From contig JBFFMJ010000008.1 in the NCBI GenBank assembly GCA_041554195.1, forward strand, positions 62,001 through 126,000: DNA of 64,000 bases, read 5' to 3'. Within the stretch, counting starts at the first letter, position 1. Every line of letters starts with the position of its first letter. Position numbers and translations under genes: made by a program. Under the pieces are notes generated by a model, which made no database searches, was not told the DNA's origin, and saw nothing but the letters and a program-made list of their open reading frames with translations. Below are positions 36,071-44,216 of the stretch, piece by piece. The DNA comes from JAPHSX01 sp041554195 (GTDB lineage Bacteria; Pseudomonadota; Gammaproteobacteria; Thiohalomonadales; Thiohalomonadaceae).

Positions 36071-36601
36071 ATGAAACATCGTTTGCTACGTATCATGTTA
36101 ATTATGGCCTCTTTTTGTGGCGGTGTCGTTCAGGCTGAGGCGCCGCGCGATCCCTACCAGTATTTTTTTAATGAAACCTTCGGCGACTTTTCTGAGGAGT
36201 TGCAGACCGCGCGTGATGAGGGGAAGAAAGGGGTGTTGCTCTTCTTCGAGATGGATGAATGCCCCTTCTGTCACTATATGAAGGGCAATGTGCTCAATCA
36301 GGTCGCGGTGCAGGAGTATTACCGTAAAAACTTCCTCCTTTTCGCTGTCGATATCGAGGGCGACGTGGAGATAGTCGACTTTAGCGGCGAGCATATGTCG
36401 CAAAAGGATTTTGCCTTTAAGAAGAACCGCGTGCGTGCCACCCCGGTGATTGCGTTTTATGATCTTGCGGGCAAGCGTATTCATCGTCACACAGGGAAGA
36501 CCTCCGGCGTAAATGAGTTTATGTTAATGGGTGAGTACGTGGCAGAAGGCCATCATGAGAAGCTCTCCTTTACCCGTTTTAAACGCAGCAAAAAGAAATA
36601 G
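36071..36601 (+). CDS. SoxW-like periplasmic thioredoxin-fold protein
   Basis: 176 residues with a signal peptide (cleavage near VVQAEA) and a thioredoxin-like domain with C64-PF-C67 (LLFFEMDECPFCHYM), VDIEGDVEIVDFSGEHMSQKDFA and VRATPVIAFYD (cis-Pro). It aligns by eye with both halves of the tandem protein at 13857. The C terminus is very basic (RFKRSKKK). Probably reduces disulfides of exported proteins; substrates unknown. Co-directional with the TlpA-like and TolC-like genes, gaps of 15 and 5 bases. Confidence 0.82.
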   Translation: MKHRLLRIMLIMASFCGGVVQAEAPRDPYQYFFNETFGDFSEELQTARDEGKKGVLLFFEMDECPFCHYMKGNVLNQVAVQEYYRKNFLLFAVDIEGDVEIVDFSGEHMSQKDFAFKKNRVRATPVIAFYDLAGKRIHRHTGKTSGVNEFMLMGEYVAEGHHEKLSFTRFKRSKKK

Positions 36602-36606
36602 AAGCT

Positions 36607-37941
36607 ATGGCAACGGGTGCGGTGCGGAAGTCTTCTCGTACACTACTATTTTTTCTTGGATTTATGACGGTGGGGGCTGATGCCCAGGAGTCAGCCGAGT
36701 TACCGCAACCCCTGACACTGGAGTACGCCCTCTCGTTGGTCGATTCCGCGCACCCCGCCATGCAGCAGGCACGAGCGCAGCAACAGGCGGCACAGGCGCG
36801 CCTGCAATCGAGCGAGGCAGAGGATGACCTGAGTGTCTCCCTAGAGGCGCGGGCCCGTTGGGTACAGCCCCCCTCGTCAATGAGTGACGAGGTTACGGAC
36901 GATCACAAGGGCTCACTTTTTGTACGCAAATCGCTTTACGATTTTGGCCGCACGACCGCGCTGCAACAGGCGGCACGCAGTGAGTCTCAGGCGATGGCGG
37001 TGCGCTATCACTCTGAGCGAGATCAGCACCGCATAGCCATTATGCGTGCCTTCTTCGCGGTGCTGCTTGCCGATCAGGAAAACTTTCGCGACAACGAGGC
37101 ATTGGCGGTCGCCTATATTACGCTGGACCGATTACGTAATCGCCAGGAGCTGGGACAGACCTCCGACATCGAGGTGCTGGAGCAGGAGAGTCACTATCAA
37201 GGCATTCGCTATCGTTTGTTAAATAGCGAATCGCGACAGCGCCTGACACGCTCACAACTGGCGAATCTGCTGAACCTGCCTGGACAGCTGCCGGCAGATC
37301 TGGTGTCCCCCAGCTTTGACCATGCCGAGCGACCACTCCCCGAATATGAGTCACTGCTGGCGCTGGCGCAGCAACACAATACCTCGCTGCAGTCACTACA
37401 GTTAGAGTTGGAGGCCTCGCAGCAGCGAGTGAGCAGTGTGCGTAGTGGGAAGTTACCGCAGCTAAATGGCGAACTGGAGGCCTCCAGTTACAGCCGGGAA
37501 CTGGGCTCTAGTGACACCTGGCGTGCCGGGGTTACTTTGAGCGTGCCTATCTACAATGGTAATCGTATCGATTCTGCCATTGCCGCGGCGCAGGCCGAGG
37601 TGATGCGCTTACGGGCAAAATTGTCGCAGTCGCGCCAGGATTTGCGTCAGGCGCTACTGGAGAACTGGTTCGAGTTACAACGTCTGGCCCTGCGGCGGGA
37701 GCAGGCCGCGAGCGAACTGGATTATCGTGAACTTTATCTTGATCGCAGTCGTGCCAATTATGAGATGGAGGTGACGGCGGATTTGGGTGACGCCATGGTG
37801 CGCTTGAGTGATGCGCAACTGGCGTTGATTAAAAACGATTTTGACACCGCGCTGGCCTGGGAGAAGTTGCGTGCGCTGGTCGGTGTTGAGCTGGAAAGAT
37901 TGGACGAGGCGGTGATGCAACCGCAGGGGGAGCGACAGTGA
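36607..37941 (+). CDS. TolC family outer membrane efflux protein
   Basis: 444 residues with a signal peptide (cleavage after VGADA) and the duplicated coiled-coil/beta-strand OEP layout: LTLEYALSLVDSAHPAMQQARAQQQAAQARLQ at the start, GSLFVRKSLYDFGRTTAL (strand region), LGQTSDIEVLEQESHYQ, then the second copy with LPEYESLLALAQQHNTSLQSLQLELEASQQRV and AGVTLSVPIYNGNRIDSAIAAAQAE. Forms the outer-membrane exit duct of a tripartite exporter. Its stop overlaps the adaptor's GTG by four bases. No inner membrane pump gene follows. Confidence 0.9.
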   Translation: MATGAVRKSSRTLLFFLGFMTVGADAQESAELPQPLTLEYALSLVDSAHPAMQQARAQQQAAQARLQSSEAEDDLSVSLEARARWVQPPSSMSDEVTDDHKGSLFVRKSLYDFGRTTALQQAARSESQAMAVRYHSERDQHRIAIMRAFFAVLLADQENFRDNEALAVAYITLDRLRNRQELGQTSDIEVLEQESHYQGIRYRLLNSESRQRLTRSQLANLLNLPGQLPADLVSPSFDHAERPLPEYESLLALAQQHNTSLQSLQLELEASQQRVSSVRSGKLPQLNGELEASSYSRELGSSDTWRAGVTLSVPIYNGNRIDSAIAAAQAEVMRLRAKLSQSRQDLRQALLENWFELQRLALRREQAASELDYRELYLDRSRANYEMEVTADLGDAMVRLSDAQLALIKNDFDTALAWEKLRALVGVELERLDEAVMQPQGERQ

Positions 37942-38486
37942 AAAAGGTAATGATAACCGGCGTATGGCCGCTGCTTTTGCTGGCGATGTTCTCAAGTGTA
38001 TCGCCTGCCGCCGAGTCACAGGACGAGGTTAGTTGGGGCGAGCCGCTGATACTCTCCAGCAATCTTGCTGCCGAGGTGGTTAAGAGTCCGTTTGCTGAGG
38101 GTGACATGGTGAAAAAAGGTGCCCTGCTGCTGCAGCTGGAGAGTGGCGTGGCACGTGCGCGGTTGGAACAGGCTGTTGCCGAGCTGACCCACCAGAAGTT
38201 ATTGCTGACAGAGGCGCAGAATGAACTGCAACGCAGTGAGGAGCTTTATGAGCGCACCCTGCTTTCGGATCACGATCTCGACCTGGCTCGCATTGCCCAC
38301 GCTGCGGCCCAGAGTAGTTACAGCCGTGCCAGGGCTGAGCGAGTGGTGGCGCAGCATGAGCTGGCGTTAAGACGCGTGGTCGCGCCGTTTGATGCTCAGG
38401 TGCTGGAGGTGTTTGTTCGAGCCGGTGAGACAATTAACGGTCAGTTTAATTCGGTCAAGCTCATCGCATTGCGACCACTGAAGTAA
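37938..38486 (+). CDS. Short periplasmic adaptor (HlyD/RND-type), minimal or truncated
   Basis: 182 residues: signal peptide (cleavage near SPAAE), first lipoyl half (AAEVVKSPFAEGDMVKKGALLLQLESG), a coiled-coil hairpin (~62-145) and a second lipoyl half (RRVVAPFDAQVLEVFVRAGETINGQ). It ends there, without the beta-barrel and membrane-proximal domains that make usual adaptors 330-400 residues long (compare the 340-residue adaptor at 16995). GTG start overlapping the TolC-like stop, with GGGGGAG upstream. Either a genuine half-size adaptor or a gene cut at its 3' end; no continuation is readable after the stop. Confidence 0.8.
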   Translation: MKKVMITGVWPLLLLAMFSSVSPAAESQDEVSWGEPLILSSNLAAEVVKSPFAEGDMVKKGALLLQLESGVARARLEQAVAELTHQKLLLTEAQNELQRSEELYERTLLSDHDLDLARIAHAAAQSSYSRARAERVVAQHELALRRVVAPFDAQVLEVFVRAGETINGQFNSVKLIALRPLK

Positions 38487-38516
38487 GCGTCAATAAATGG
38501 CCTTGGTGAGACTAGC

Positions 38517-38786
38517 GTGAGTCGATGCCTCCGTTGTGTGGTCAGCGGTCGGGTGCAGGGGGTGTGGTTTCGCGCCTCAACGCAACAGCGGGCGACGCAA
38601 CTTGGTATTAGCGGTTCTGCCCGCAACCTGCCTGATGGAAAGGTAGAGGTGATCGCCTGTGGTGAGATCCGTGCGCTGGAGGAGTTGCGTGACTGGTTGT
38701 GGCAGGGGCCGGAGCATGCCCGTGTTGATGATGTGTGCTGTGAGCCCCTGGTGATAGAGCGGCCTGCCCGTTTTACCACCGGCTAA
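38517..38786 (+). CDS. Acylphosphatase
   Basis: 89 residues with both signature motifs: GRVQGVWFRAST (catalytic Arg in GVWFR) and SGSARNLPDGKVEVIACG (catalytic Asn in ARNLPDG). Hydrolyses carboxyl-phosphate bonds in small molecules. The start is a GTG at 38517 in GACTAGCGTGAGT; no ATG lies in frame ahead of the core. Standalone gene between the adaptor and the convergent lytic transglycosylase. Confidence 0.93.
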   Translation: MSRCLRCVVSGRVQGVWFRASTQQRATQLGISGSARNLPDGKVEVIACGEIRALEELRDWLWQGPEHARVDDVCCEPLVIERPARFTTG

Positions 38787-38788
38787 AA

Positions 38789-39400
38789 TTATTTGTACCA
38801 GGTGGTACGTTGCGCCTTGAAGACCTTGCCGGGGTAGCGGTAACTGCCGCGACTGCCGTTATAGCGTGCCAGCGCACGGGTAATATTCTCCTTCTCCATA
38901 TCCAGATAGTAGCGCAGGATAGTGCAGCCAAAACGCAGATTGGTCTGTAGCTCGAACAGGTTGTCTTCGGGACGCCCTAGCTCCTTAAGCCAGAACGGCA
39001 TGACCTGCATCAGCCCGCGTGCGCCGGCATTCGATATGGCAAAACGGTCAAAATTACTCTCTACCTGAATGACCGAGAGCACCAGCTCCGGTGAGAGTTT
39101 GGCGCGTCTCGCCTCGTGGTGTACTAGCTGCAACAACTGCAGCAGATTTTGCTCGTCCACCTGGCGAGTTTTCAGGCGGTTCTTCAGCCGCTGAGACATA
39201 TCGACCAGCCATACCTCGGCATCAAAACGATCCAGTCCGTTGTCCCGCTCCGCCAGCGCCTCTACCAGTCGCTGTTTGAGAGCGTGATCGACATTGGCCT
39301 GCTGCTGATTGGCAACCGCGACGGTAGCGGAGAACAGCACCGGCAGGCACAGCATACATGCTGCGCCTGATTTTATTACGCTCTGAATGGTGTTTTTCAT
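38789..39400 (-). CDS. Lytic transglycosylase (SLT domain), secreted
   Basis: 203 residues: signal peptide (SGAACMLCLPVLFSATVAVA), a helical spacer and a Slt-type catalytic domain with LSPELVLSVIQVESNFDRFAISNAGARGLMQVMPFW (catalytic Glu in QVESNFD, GLMQVMP substrate loop) and ITRALARYNGSRGSYRYPGKV. Cleaves peptidoglycan glycan strands, releasing anhydro-muropeptides. Possible starts at 39400, 39412 and 39418; 39400 gives the cleanest signal peptide. Only 2 bases from the acylphosphatase stop, convergent. Confidence 0.88.
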   Translation of the reverse strand: MKNTIQSVIKSGAACMLCLPVLFSATVAVANQQQANVDHALKQRLVEALAERDNGLDRFDAEVWLVDMSQRLKNRLKTRQVDEQNLLQLLQLVHHEARRAKLSPELVLSVIQVESNFDRFAISNAGARGLMQVMPFWLKELGRPEDNLFELQTNLRFGCTILRYYLDMEKENITRALARYNGSRGSYRYPGKVFKAQRTTWYK

Positions 39401-39459
39401 GGTCGAAATCATCTTCACTTATAGGCTACCATCCCTTCATCATAATTTGGGAAGGTGTG

Positions 39460-40074
39460 ATGGGGCAATCTTTAGAGGGTGGGGCAGGGATGAGGAGGTG
39501 GTGGCATTGGCAACCGCCGTTGCTGTTGGCGTTACTTTCAGTTGTTGTTGCACTGCTAGGAACCGGGGCCGCTGAGCTGTTGCGCTATCAGCGTGATCTG
39601 ATTTTTGCCGCTGAGTGGTGGCGGCTGTTTAGCGCTCACCTGGTTCATCTTGGCTGGTCACATTTATGGCTTAATCTTGCCGGCTTGTTATTGGTGTGGC
39701 TGTTGGTCGGCAGGGTATTTTCGTTACGCAACTGGTGGTGGCTGATCGGTTTTTCTTTGCTGGGAATTTCGCTTGGTCTGCTGTGGTGGTTGCCAGAGCT
39801 GGCCTGGTACGTTGGACTCTCCGGCGTGCTGCACGGGATGTTGTTCGCGGGGAGTTTACAGCAGGCGCGACAGGGTGAGCGTGAGGCACTGTTGGTGGTG
39901 GCAGTTGTTAGTGCCAAGGTAGTCTGGGAGTTGTGGAAGGGACCACTGCCCGGCAGCCGTGAGGCGGCCGGTGGCGAGGTGGTGGTGCAGGCGCACGCGC
40001 TGGGGTGTCTCAGTGGCGCAATCTATGTTGCGCTACTGAGGGTGGTGGGGCACCGTCGGCCGATCAGCGCTTGA
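39460..40074 (+). CDS. rrtA: Rhombosortase (rhomboid-family GlyGly-CTERM protease)
   Basis: 204 residues, about six membrane helices. Rhomboid features: FSAHLVHLGWSHLWLNLAGLLLVW (the HxxxN region), the nucleophile in GLSGVLHGMLFAG and the catalytic His in VQAHALGCLSGAIY. The short length and GLSGVLHG motif are those of rhombosortases, which remove C-terminal GlyGly-CTERM tails from surface or secreted proteins. ATG 39460 follows GGGAAGGTGTG; ATG 39490 is an alternative. No GlyGly-CTERM protein is visible in this window. The 3' end overlaps proS by 11 bases, convergent. Confidence 0.87.
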   Translation: MGQSLEGGAGMRRWWHWQPPLLLALLSVVVALLGTGAAELLRYQRDLIFAAEWWRLFSAHLVHLGWSHLWLNLAGLLLVWLLVGRVFSLRNWWWLIGFSLLGISLGLLWWLPELAWYVGLSGVLHGMLFAGSLQQARQGEREALLVVAVVSAKVVWELWKGPLPGSREAAGGEVVVQAHALGCLSGAIYVALLRVVGHRRPISA

Positions 40075-41788
40075 GCTTTTCCGCCAGGAAGGCCTGCAGC
40101 TCATCAAGTGGGATGTCCTGATTCTCCGCGTCGCGTCGGCCCTTATACTCCAGTGCGCCGTTCTTCAGGCCGCGCTCACCAATGACGACACGGTGTGGGA
40201 TGCCGATTAACTCCATGTCGGCAAACATCACCCCGGCACGCTCGTTGCGATCATCCAGCAAGACTTCAAAGCCTGCCGCGGTGAGTTCGGCATAGAGTTT
40301 TTCAGCCGCTTCGCGTACCGCATCGGACTTGTGCATATTCATCGGCAGGATGGCGAGCTGGAACGGGGCGATGGCGTCAGGCCAGATGATCCCCTTGTCG
40401 TCGTGGTTCTGCTCGATGGCGGAGGCGACCACGCGAGAGACACCGATGCCGTAGCAGCCCATGGTCATGGTGGCCGCCTTGCCGTTCTCATCCAGTACCG
40501 TGGCCTTCATCGCCTCGCTGTACTTGGTGCCGAGCTGGAAGATGTGGCCCACCTCGATACCGCGCTTGATGGTGAGTACCCCCTTGCCGTCGGGGCTGGC
40601 ATCACCCTCGACCACGTTGCGCAGGTCGGCCAGCTCGGGCTCGGGTAGGTCACGGCCCCAGTTGACACCGGTCAGGTGTTTGCCATCTTCGTTGGCACCA
40701 CAGATGAAATCAGCCACAAAGGCGGCATCGCGGTCGACGAAGAGCGGGGTGCCTACTCCCACCGGCCCGATGGAGCCGGGCTCGCAGCCGATGGCGGCGC
40801 GGATGTCGTCATCCGAGGCCATGGTCAACGGGGCGAAGACCTGCGGCAGTTTCTCCGCCTTGATTTCGTTCAGTTCGTGGTCGCCGCGCAGCACCAGTGC
40901 CACCACACCTTCCGCCTCACCATTCTCATCGGCACCACGCACTACCAGGGTCTTCAGGGTCTGCTTTGCATCGACCTTGAGGAAGCCGCTGACCTCCTCA
41001 ATGGAGTGTTGCTTGGGGGTATCGACCACGCTCATTTCGGCCGTAGCTACCGGGCGCTTTCCCTGCGGTGCCAGCGCCTCGGCCTTCTCAACATTGGCGG
41101 CGTAGTCGCTTTCGGTGGAGAAGGCGATGGCATCCTCGCCCGAGTCGGCGAGGACGTGGAATTCGTGTGAGGCGCTACCACCGATGGCCCCGGTATCGGC
41201 CAGTACCGGACGGAACTCCAGCCCCAGGCGGGTGAAGATGCGGGTATAGGTGGCGTGCATCACCTCGTAGGTCTGCTGCAGCGACTCCGCGTTGAGGTGG
41301 AAGGAGTAGGCGTCCTTCATCAGGAACTCGCGGGCGCGCATTACGCCAAAGCGGGGGCGGCGCTCGTCGCGGAATTTGGTCTGAATTTGGTAGAAGTTGG
41401 CGGGCAGCTGCTTGTAGCTGCGTAGCTCATTACGAATGAGGTCGGTGATGATCTCCTCATGGGTGGGACCGAAACAGAACTCGCGGTTGTGGCGGTCGGT
41501 AAGGCGCAGCATCTCGGCACCCATTGCATCCCAGCGGCCCGACTCCTGCCACAGCTCGGCCGGCTGCACGGCGGGCATCAGCACCTCCTGGCCACCCGCG
41601 CGGTCCATCTCCTCGCGCACGATAGCCTCTACCTTGCGCAGTACCCGTAGCCCCATCGGCAGCCAGGTGTAGAGGCCGGAGGCGAGCTTGCGAATTAAAC
41701 CGGCACGGAGCATCAGCTGATGGCTGATCACCTCGGCGTCGGCGGGGGTCTCTTTAACGGTGGCGATAAGGTATTGGCTGGTGCGCAT
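40064..41788 (-). CDS. proS: Prolyl-tRNA synthetase, bacterial type with editing domain
   Basis: 574 residues. Class II motif 1 region ASGLYTWLPMGLRVLRKVEAIVREEMDRAGGQEVLMPAVQP, motif 2 TKFRDERRPRFGVMRAREFLMKDAYSFH, a YbaK-like insertion (~residues 225-385) that clears Ala-tRNA-Pro, and motif 3 TMGCYGIGVSRVVAS, then an anticodon-binding end. Charges tRNA-Pro in the cytoplasm. Monocistronic. Confidence 0.97.
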   Translation of the reverse strand: MRTSQYLIATVKETPADAEVISHQLMLRAGLIRKLASGLYTWLPMGLRVLRKVEAIVREEMDRAGGQEVLMPAVQPAELWQESGRWDAMGAEMLRLTDRHNREFCFGPTHEEIITDLIRNELRSYKQLPANFYQIQTKFRDERRPRFGVMRAREFLMKDAYSFHLNAESLQQTYEVMHATYTRIFTRLGLEFRPVLADTGAIGGSASHEFHVLADSGEDAIAFSTESDYAANVEKAEALAPQGKRPVATAEMSVVDTPKQHSIEEVSGFLKVDAKQTLKTLVVRGADENGEAEGVVALVLRGDHELNEIKAEKLPQVFAPLTMASDDDIRAAIGCEPGSIGPVGVGTPLFVDRDAAFVADFICGANEDGKHLTGVNWGRDLPEPELADLRNVVEGDASPDGKGVLTIKRGIEVGHIFQLGTKYSEAMKATVLDENGKAATMTMGCYGIGVSRVVASAIEQNHDDKGIIWPDAIAPFQLAILPMNMHKSDAVREAAEKLYAELTAAGFEVLLDDRNERAGVMFADMELIGIPHRVVIGERGLKNGALEYKGRRDAENQDIPLDELQAFLAEKLKR

Positions 41789-41890
41789 GGTATCGATCTT
41801 TTGTTCGGTGGACGAAGCAGGGGATTCTACGCGAGATCCTGCGGCTGATAAATCAGCTTAGGGGTCTGACGCGTCAGATTGCAGGAGTGC

Positions 41891-41902
41891 GGGGGGGGGG
41901 GG
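41891..41902. repeat. Poly-G tract of 12
   Basis: Twelve consecutive G residues between the proS start and the end of the DUF4124 gene, 12 bases beyond that gene's stop. Either a hypermutable homopolymer or a sequencing/assembly length uncertainty. Confidence 0.7.
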
Positions 41903-41913
41903 AATTATCGGGA

Positions 41914-42312
41914 TTAGCGGCAGGATTCGTCCAGTACGGCCTTGATCTCAAAGATCTTCGCCTCGCGCATCTCTTCGCTGAGTACCGTTACACTACCGGT
42001 GCTGTCGGTGATCGGCTGCTTGCTCTCATGGAGTTCAAGTTCCTTATAGAGACCCTGACACTTATCGGCCAGCATCTGTGATGCCTCGATATTGTCGGGT
42101 AGCGGAACCTCTACGGGGGTGGTGTCCTGTGGCGCTTCTTCAACCGGTAGCGGTACGCCCTGAATGACCTCTTTACTACCCAGATCATTCGGCGGCTTCT
42201 GGCTGTAGTGGACATTGCCCTCTTCGTCGGTCCATTTATAGAGCTTGTCGGCATGTGCGGCAGTGCTTCCAAGCAGGGCCGTAAGTAGTAGCAATGAGCA
42301 GAGGCGAAACAT
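41914..42312 (-). CDS. DUF4124 domain secreted protein
   Basis: 132 residues: signal peptide (FRLCSLLLLTALLGSTAAHA) followed directly by the DUF4124 motif DKLYKWTDEEGNVHYSQKPP (mature residues 1-20), then an acidic Pro-rich linker and a helical end with two Cys (DKCQGLYKELELHES; DESCR) that could pair. Common small periplasmic protein of gammaproteobacteria, function unknown. Divergent from the ilvB operon. Confidence 0.85.
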   Translation of the reverse strand: MFRLCSLLLLTALLGSTAAHADKLYKWTDEEGNVHYSQKPPNDLGSKEVIQGVPLPVEEAPQDTTPVEVPLPDNIEASQMLADKCQGLYKELELHESKQPITDSTGSVTVLSEEMREAKIFEIKAVLDESCR

Positions 42313-42465
42313 ACTTATCCTTAGTGTGAGGGGGGAGCTATTGTGACAATCATATCATGCACGGGTTCAAAGTCTTCTGATTTCAGCCTGTTAGGCCCTG
42401 TTACTGCTTGACCTAGCGGCGGAATGTAAGTAGTTTTCCCTTAATTCGCAACTTCTTATATACTT

Positions 42466-42490
42466 GCCCGTTTTCGCGGGCATTTTTGTC
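42466..42490 (+). terminator. Hairpin with T-tract in the ilvB leader (possible attenuator)
   Basis: GCCCG (42466-42470) and CGGGC (42477-42481) around TTTTCG, then ATTTTTGTC. It is followed 32 bases later by the ilvB start, so if transcription begins upstream it is positioned like an attenuator. I could not find a branched-chain-rich leader peptide before it. Confidence 0.45.
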
Positions 42491-42521
42491 TATTTTAGAT
42501 ACCGAGCCAGGAGACTCTTAA

Positions 42522-44216
42522 GTGGAATTGACCGGTGCAGATATTCTAGTACGTTTCCTGCAGGACGAGGGCGTGGATCACGTCTTTGGTTATCCGGGTG
42601 GGGCGGTACTGCACATCTATGATGCGCTCTACCGGCAGGACAAGCTTAAGCATATTCTGGTGCGCCACGAGCAGGCGGCCACCCATGCGGCGGACGGTTA
42701 CGCCCGTTCCACCGGCAAGCCCGGCGTGGTGCTGGTCACTTCCGGCCCGGGTGCCACCAATGCCGTCACCGGTATCGCGACCGCCTATATGGACTCGGTG
42801 CCGATGGTGGTGATCACCGGTCAGGTGCCCATGGCGTTGATCGGTAACGACGCCTTTCAGGAGGTTGATACCGTCGGTATCACCCGCCCCTGCGTGAAAC
42901 ACAACTTCCTGGTGAAGGACGTGAATGACCTGGCGGTGACCCTGAAAAAGGCCTTTTATATCGCCACCACCGGGCGTCCCGGTCCGGTCGTAGTCGACAT
43001 CCCCAAGGATGTCACCGCTGACCGCGCCCAGTATATCTTCCCCAAAAAGGTGAGCATGCGCTCCTATAATCCGGTGGTGAAGGGGCATGCAGGGCAGATC
43101 AAGAAGGCGGTGAATATGATGCTCACCGCCAAGCGCCCGATTTTCTATGCCGGCGGCGGTATCATCCTTGCCGATGCAGCCAGGCCGATGACCGAGCTGG
43201 CGCATCAGCTCGGCTTTCCGGTCACCAACACCTCAATGGGGCTGGGTGGATTCCCGGCGACCGACAAGCAGTTTGTCGGCATGCTGGGGATGCACGGCAC
43301 GGTGGAGGCCAATATGGCGATCTCCCACTGTGACCTGCTGATCGCCATCGGCGCCCGCTTCGATGATCGCGTGACCGGCAAGATCGAGAAATTCGCACCG
43401 CACGCCAAGATTATTCATGTCGATATCGACCCCGCCTCCATCTCCAAGAACGTAACGGTGGATGTGCCAATTGTGGGTGACGTGAACAGCGTGCTGAAGG
43501 CGATGATCACCCAGCTTAAGGCGAGCGAGCGCAAGCCCGATGGCGAGGCGCAGGCCAAGTGGTGGCAGCAGATCGAAGAGTGGCGCGCCAAGGATTGCCT
43601 GAAGTACAGCACCGCAGGCAAGCTGATCAAGCCGCAGCATGTGCTCGATACACTCTATAAGGTGACCAAAGGCGATGCCTTCGTCACCTCCGATGTGGGC
43701 CAGCACCAGATGTGGGCGGCGCAGTTCTACAAGTTCGACAAGCCGCGCCGCTGGATCAACTCAGGTGGCCTCGGCACCATGGGCTTCGGCCTGCCCGCGG
43801 CGATGGGTGTGCAGTTTGCCCACCCCAAGGCGAAGGTCGCGGCCATCGTTGGCGACGGCGGCATCCAGATGAATATTCAGGAGCTGGCCACCTGCATGCA
43901 GTACGGCCTGCCGATTAAGGTGATCTGCCTGAACAACGGTTTTCTCGGCATGGTGCGCCAGTGGCAGGAGTTCTTCTACGAGGAGCGCTACTCACAGGTG
44001 CACGTCGAGGCGCAGCCCGACTTTGTTAAATTGGCCGAGGCTTATGGTCACGTTGGCATGCAGATTGAGAAGCCCGAGGATGTGGAGACGGCGCTGAAAG
44101 AGGCGTTTAAGATGAAGGACAAGTTTGTCTTTATGAACTTCATCACCGATCCGGGCGAAAATGTTTATCCGATGGTGCCCGCCGGTGCCGGACTAGATGA
44201 GATGATCCTGATATGA
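42522..44216 (+). CDS. ilvB: Acetolactate synthase large subunit
   Basis: 564 residues; ThDP-, FAD- and Mg-dependent condensation of pyruvate with pyruvate or 2-oxobutyrate, first step of valine/isoleucine synthesis. Seen: VFGYPGGAVLHIYDAL, the ThDP-activating Glu in LVRHEQAATHAADGYAR, SGPGATNAVTGI, and the ThDP/Mg motif GDGGIQMNIQELAT ending LNN. The start is GTG at 42522 with AGGAGA 8 bases before. ATGA overlap with ilvN. I use ilvB; ilvI is an equivalent name in relatives. Confidence 0.96.
   Translation: MELTGADILVRFLQDEGVDHVFGYPGGAVLHIYDALYRQDKLKHILVRHEQAATHAADGYARSTGKPGVVLVTSGPGATNAVTGIATAYMDSVPMVVITGQVPMALIGNDAFQEVDTVGITRPCVKHNFLVKDVNDLAVTLKKAFYIATTGRPGPVVVDIPKDVTADRAQYIFPKKVSMRSYNPVVKGHAGQIKKAVNMMLTAKRPIFYAGGGIILADAARPMTELAHQLGFPVTNTSMGLGGFPATDKQFVGMLGMHGTVEANMAISHCDLLIAIGARFDDRVTGKIEKFAPHAKIIHVDIDPASISKNVTVDVPIVGDVNSVLKAMITQLKASERKPDGEAQAKWWQQIEEWRAKDCLKYSTAGKLIKPQHVLDTLYKVTKGDAFVTSDVGQHQMWAAQFYKFDKPRRWINSGGLGTMGFGLPAAMGVQFAHPKAKVAAIVGDGGIQMNIQELATCMQYGLPIKVICLNNGFLGMVRQWQEFFYEERYSQVHVEAQPDFVKLAEAYGHVGMQIEKPEDVETALKEAFKMKDKFVFMNFITDPGENVYPMVPAGAGLDEMILI

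Noticed and set aside
42300..42465. Leader peptide for ilv attenuation
   Set aside because: The only short start-stop frame seen near 42358 encodes a peptide (MHGFKVF) without Ile, Leu runs or Val runs.
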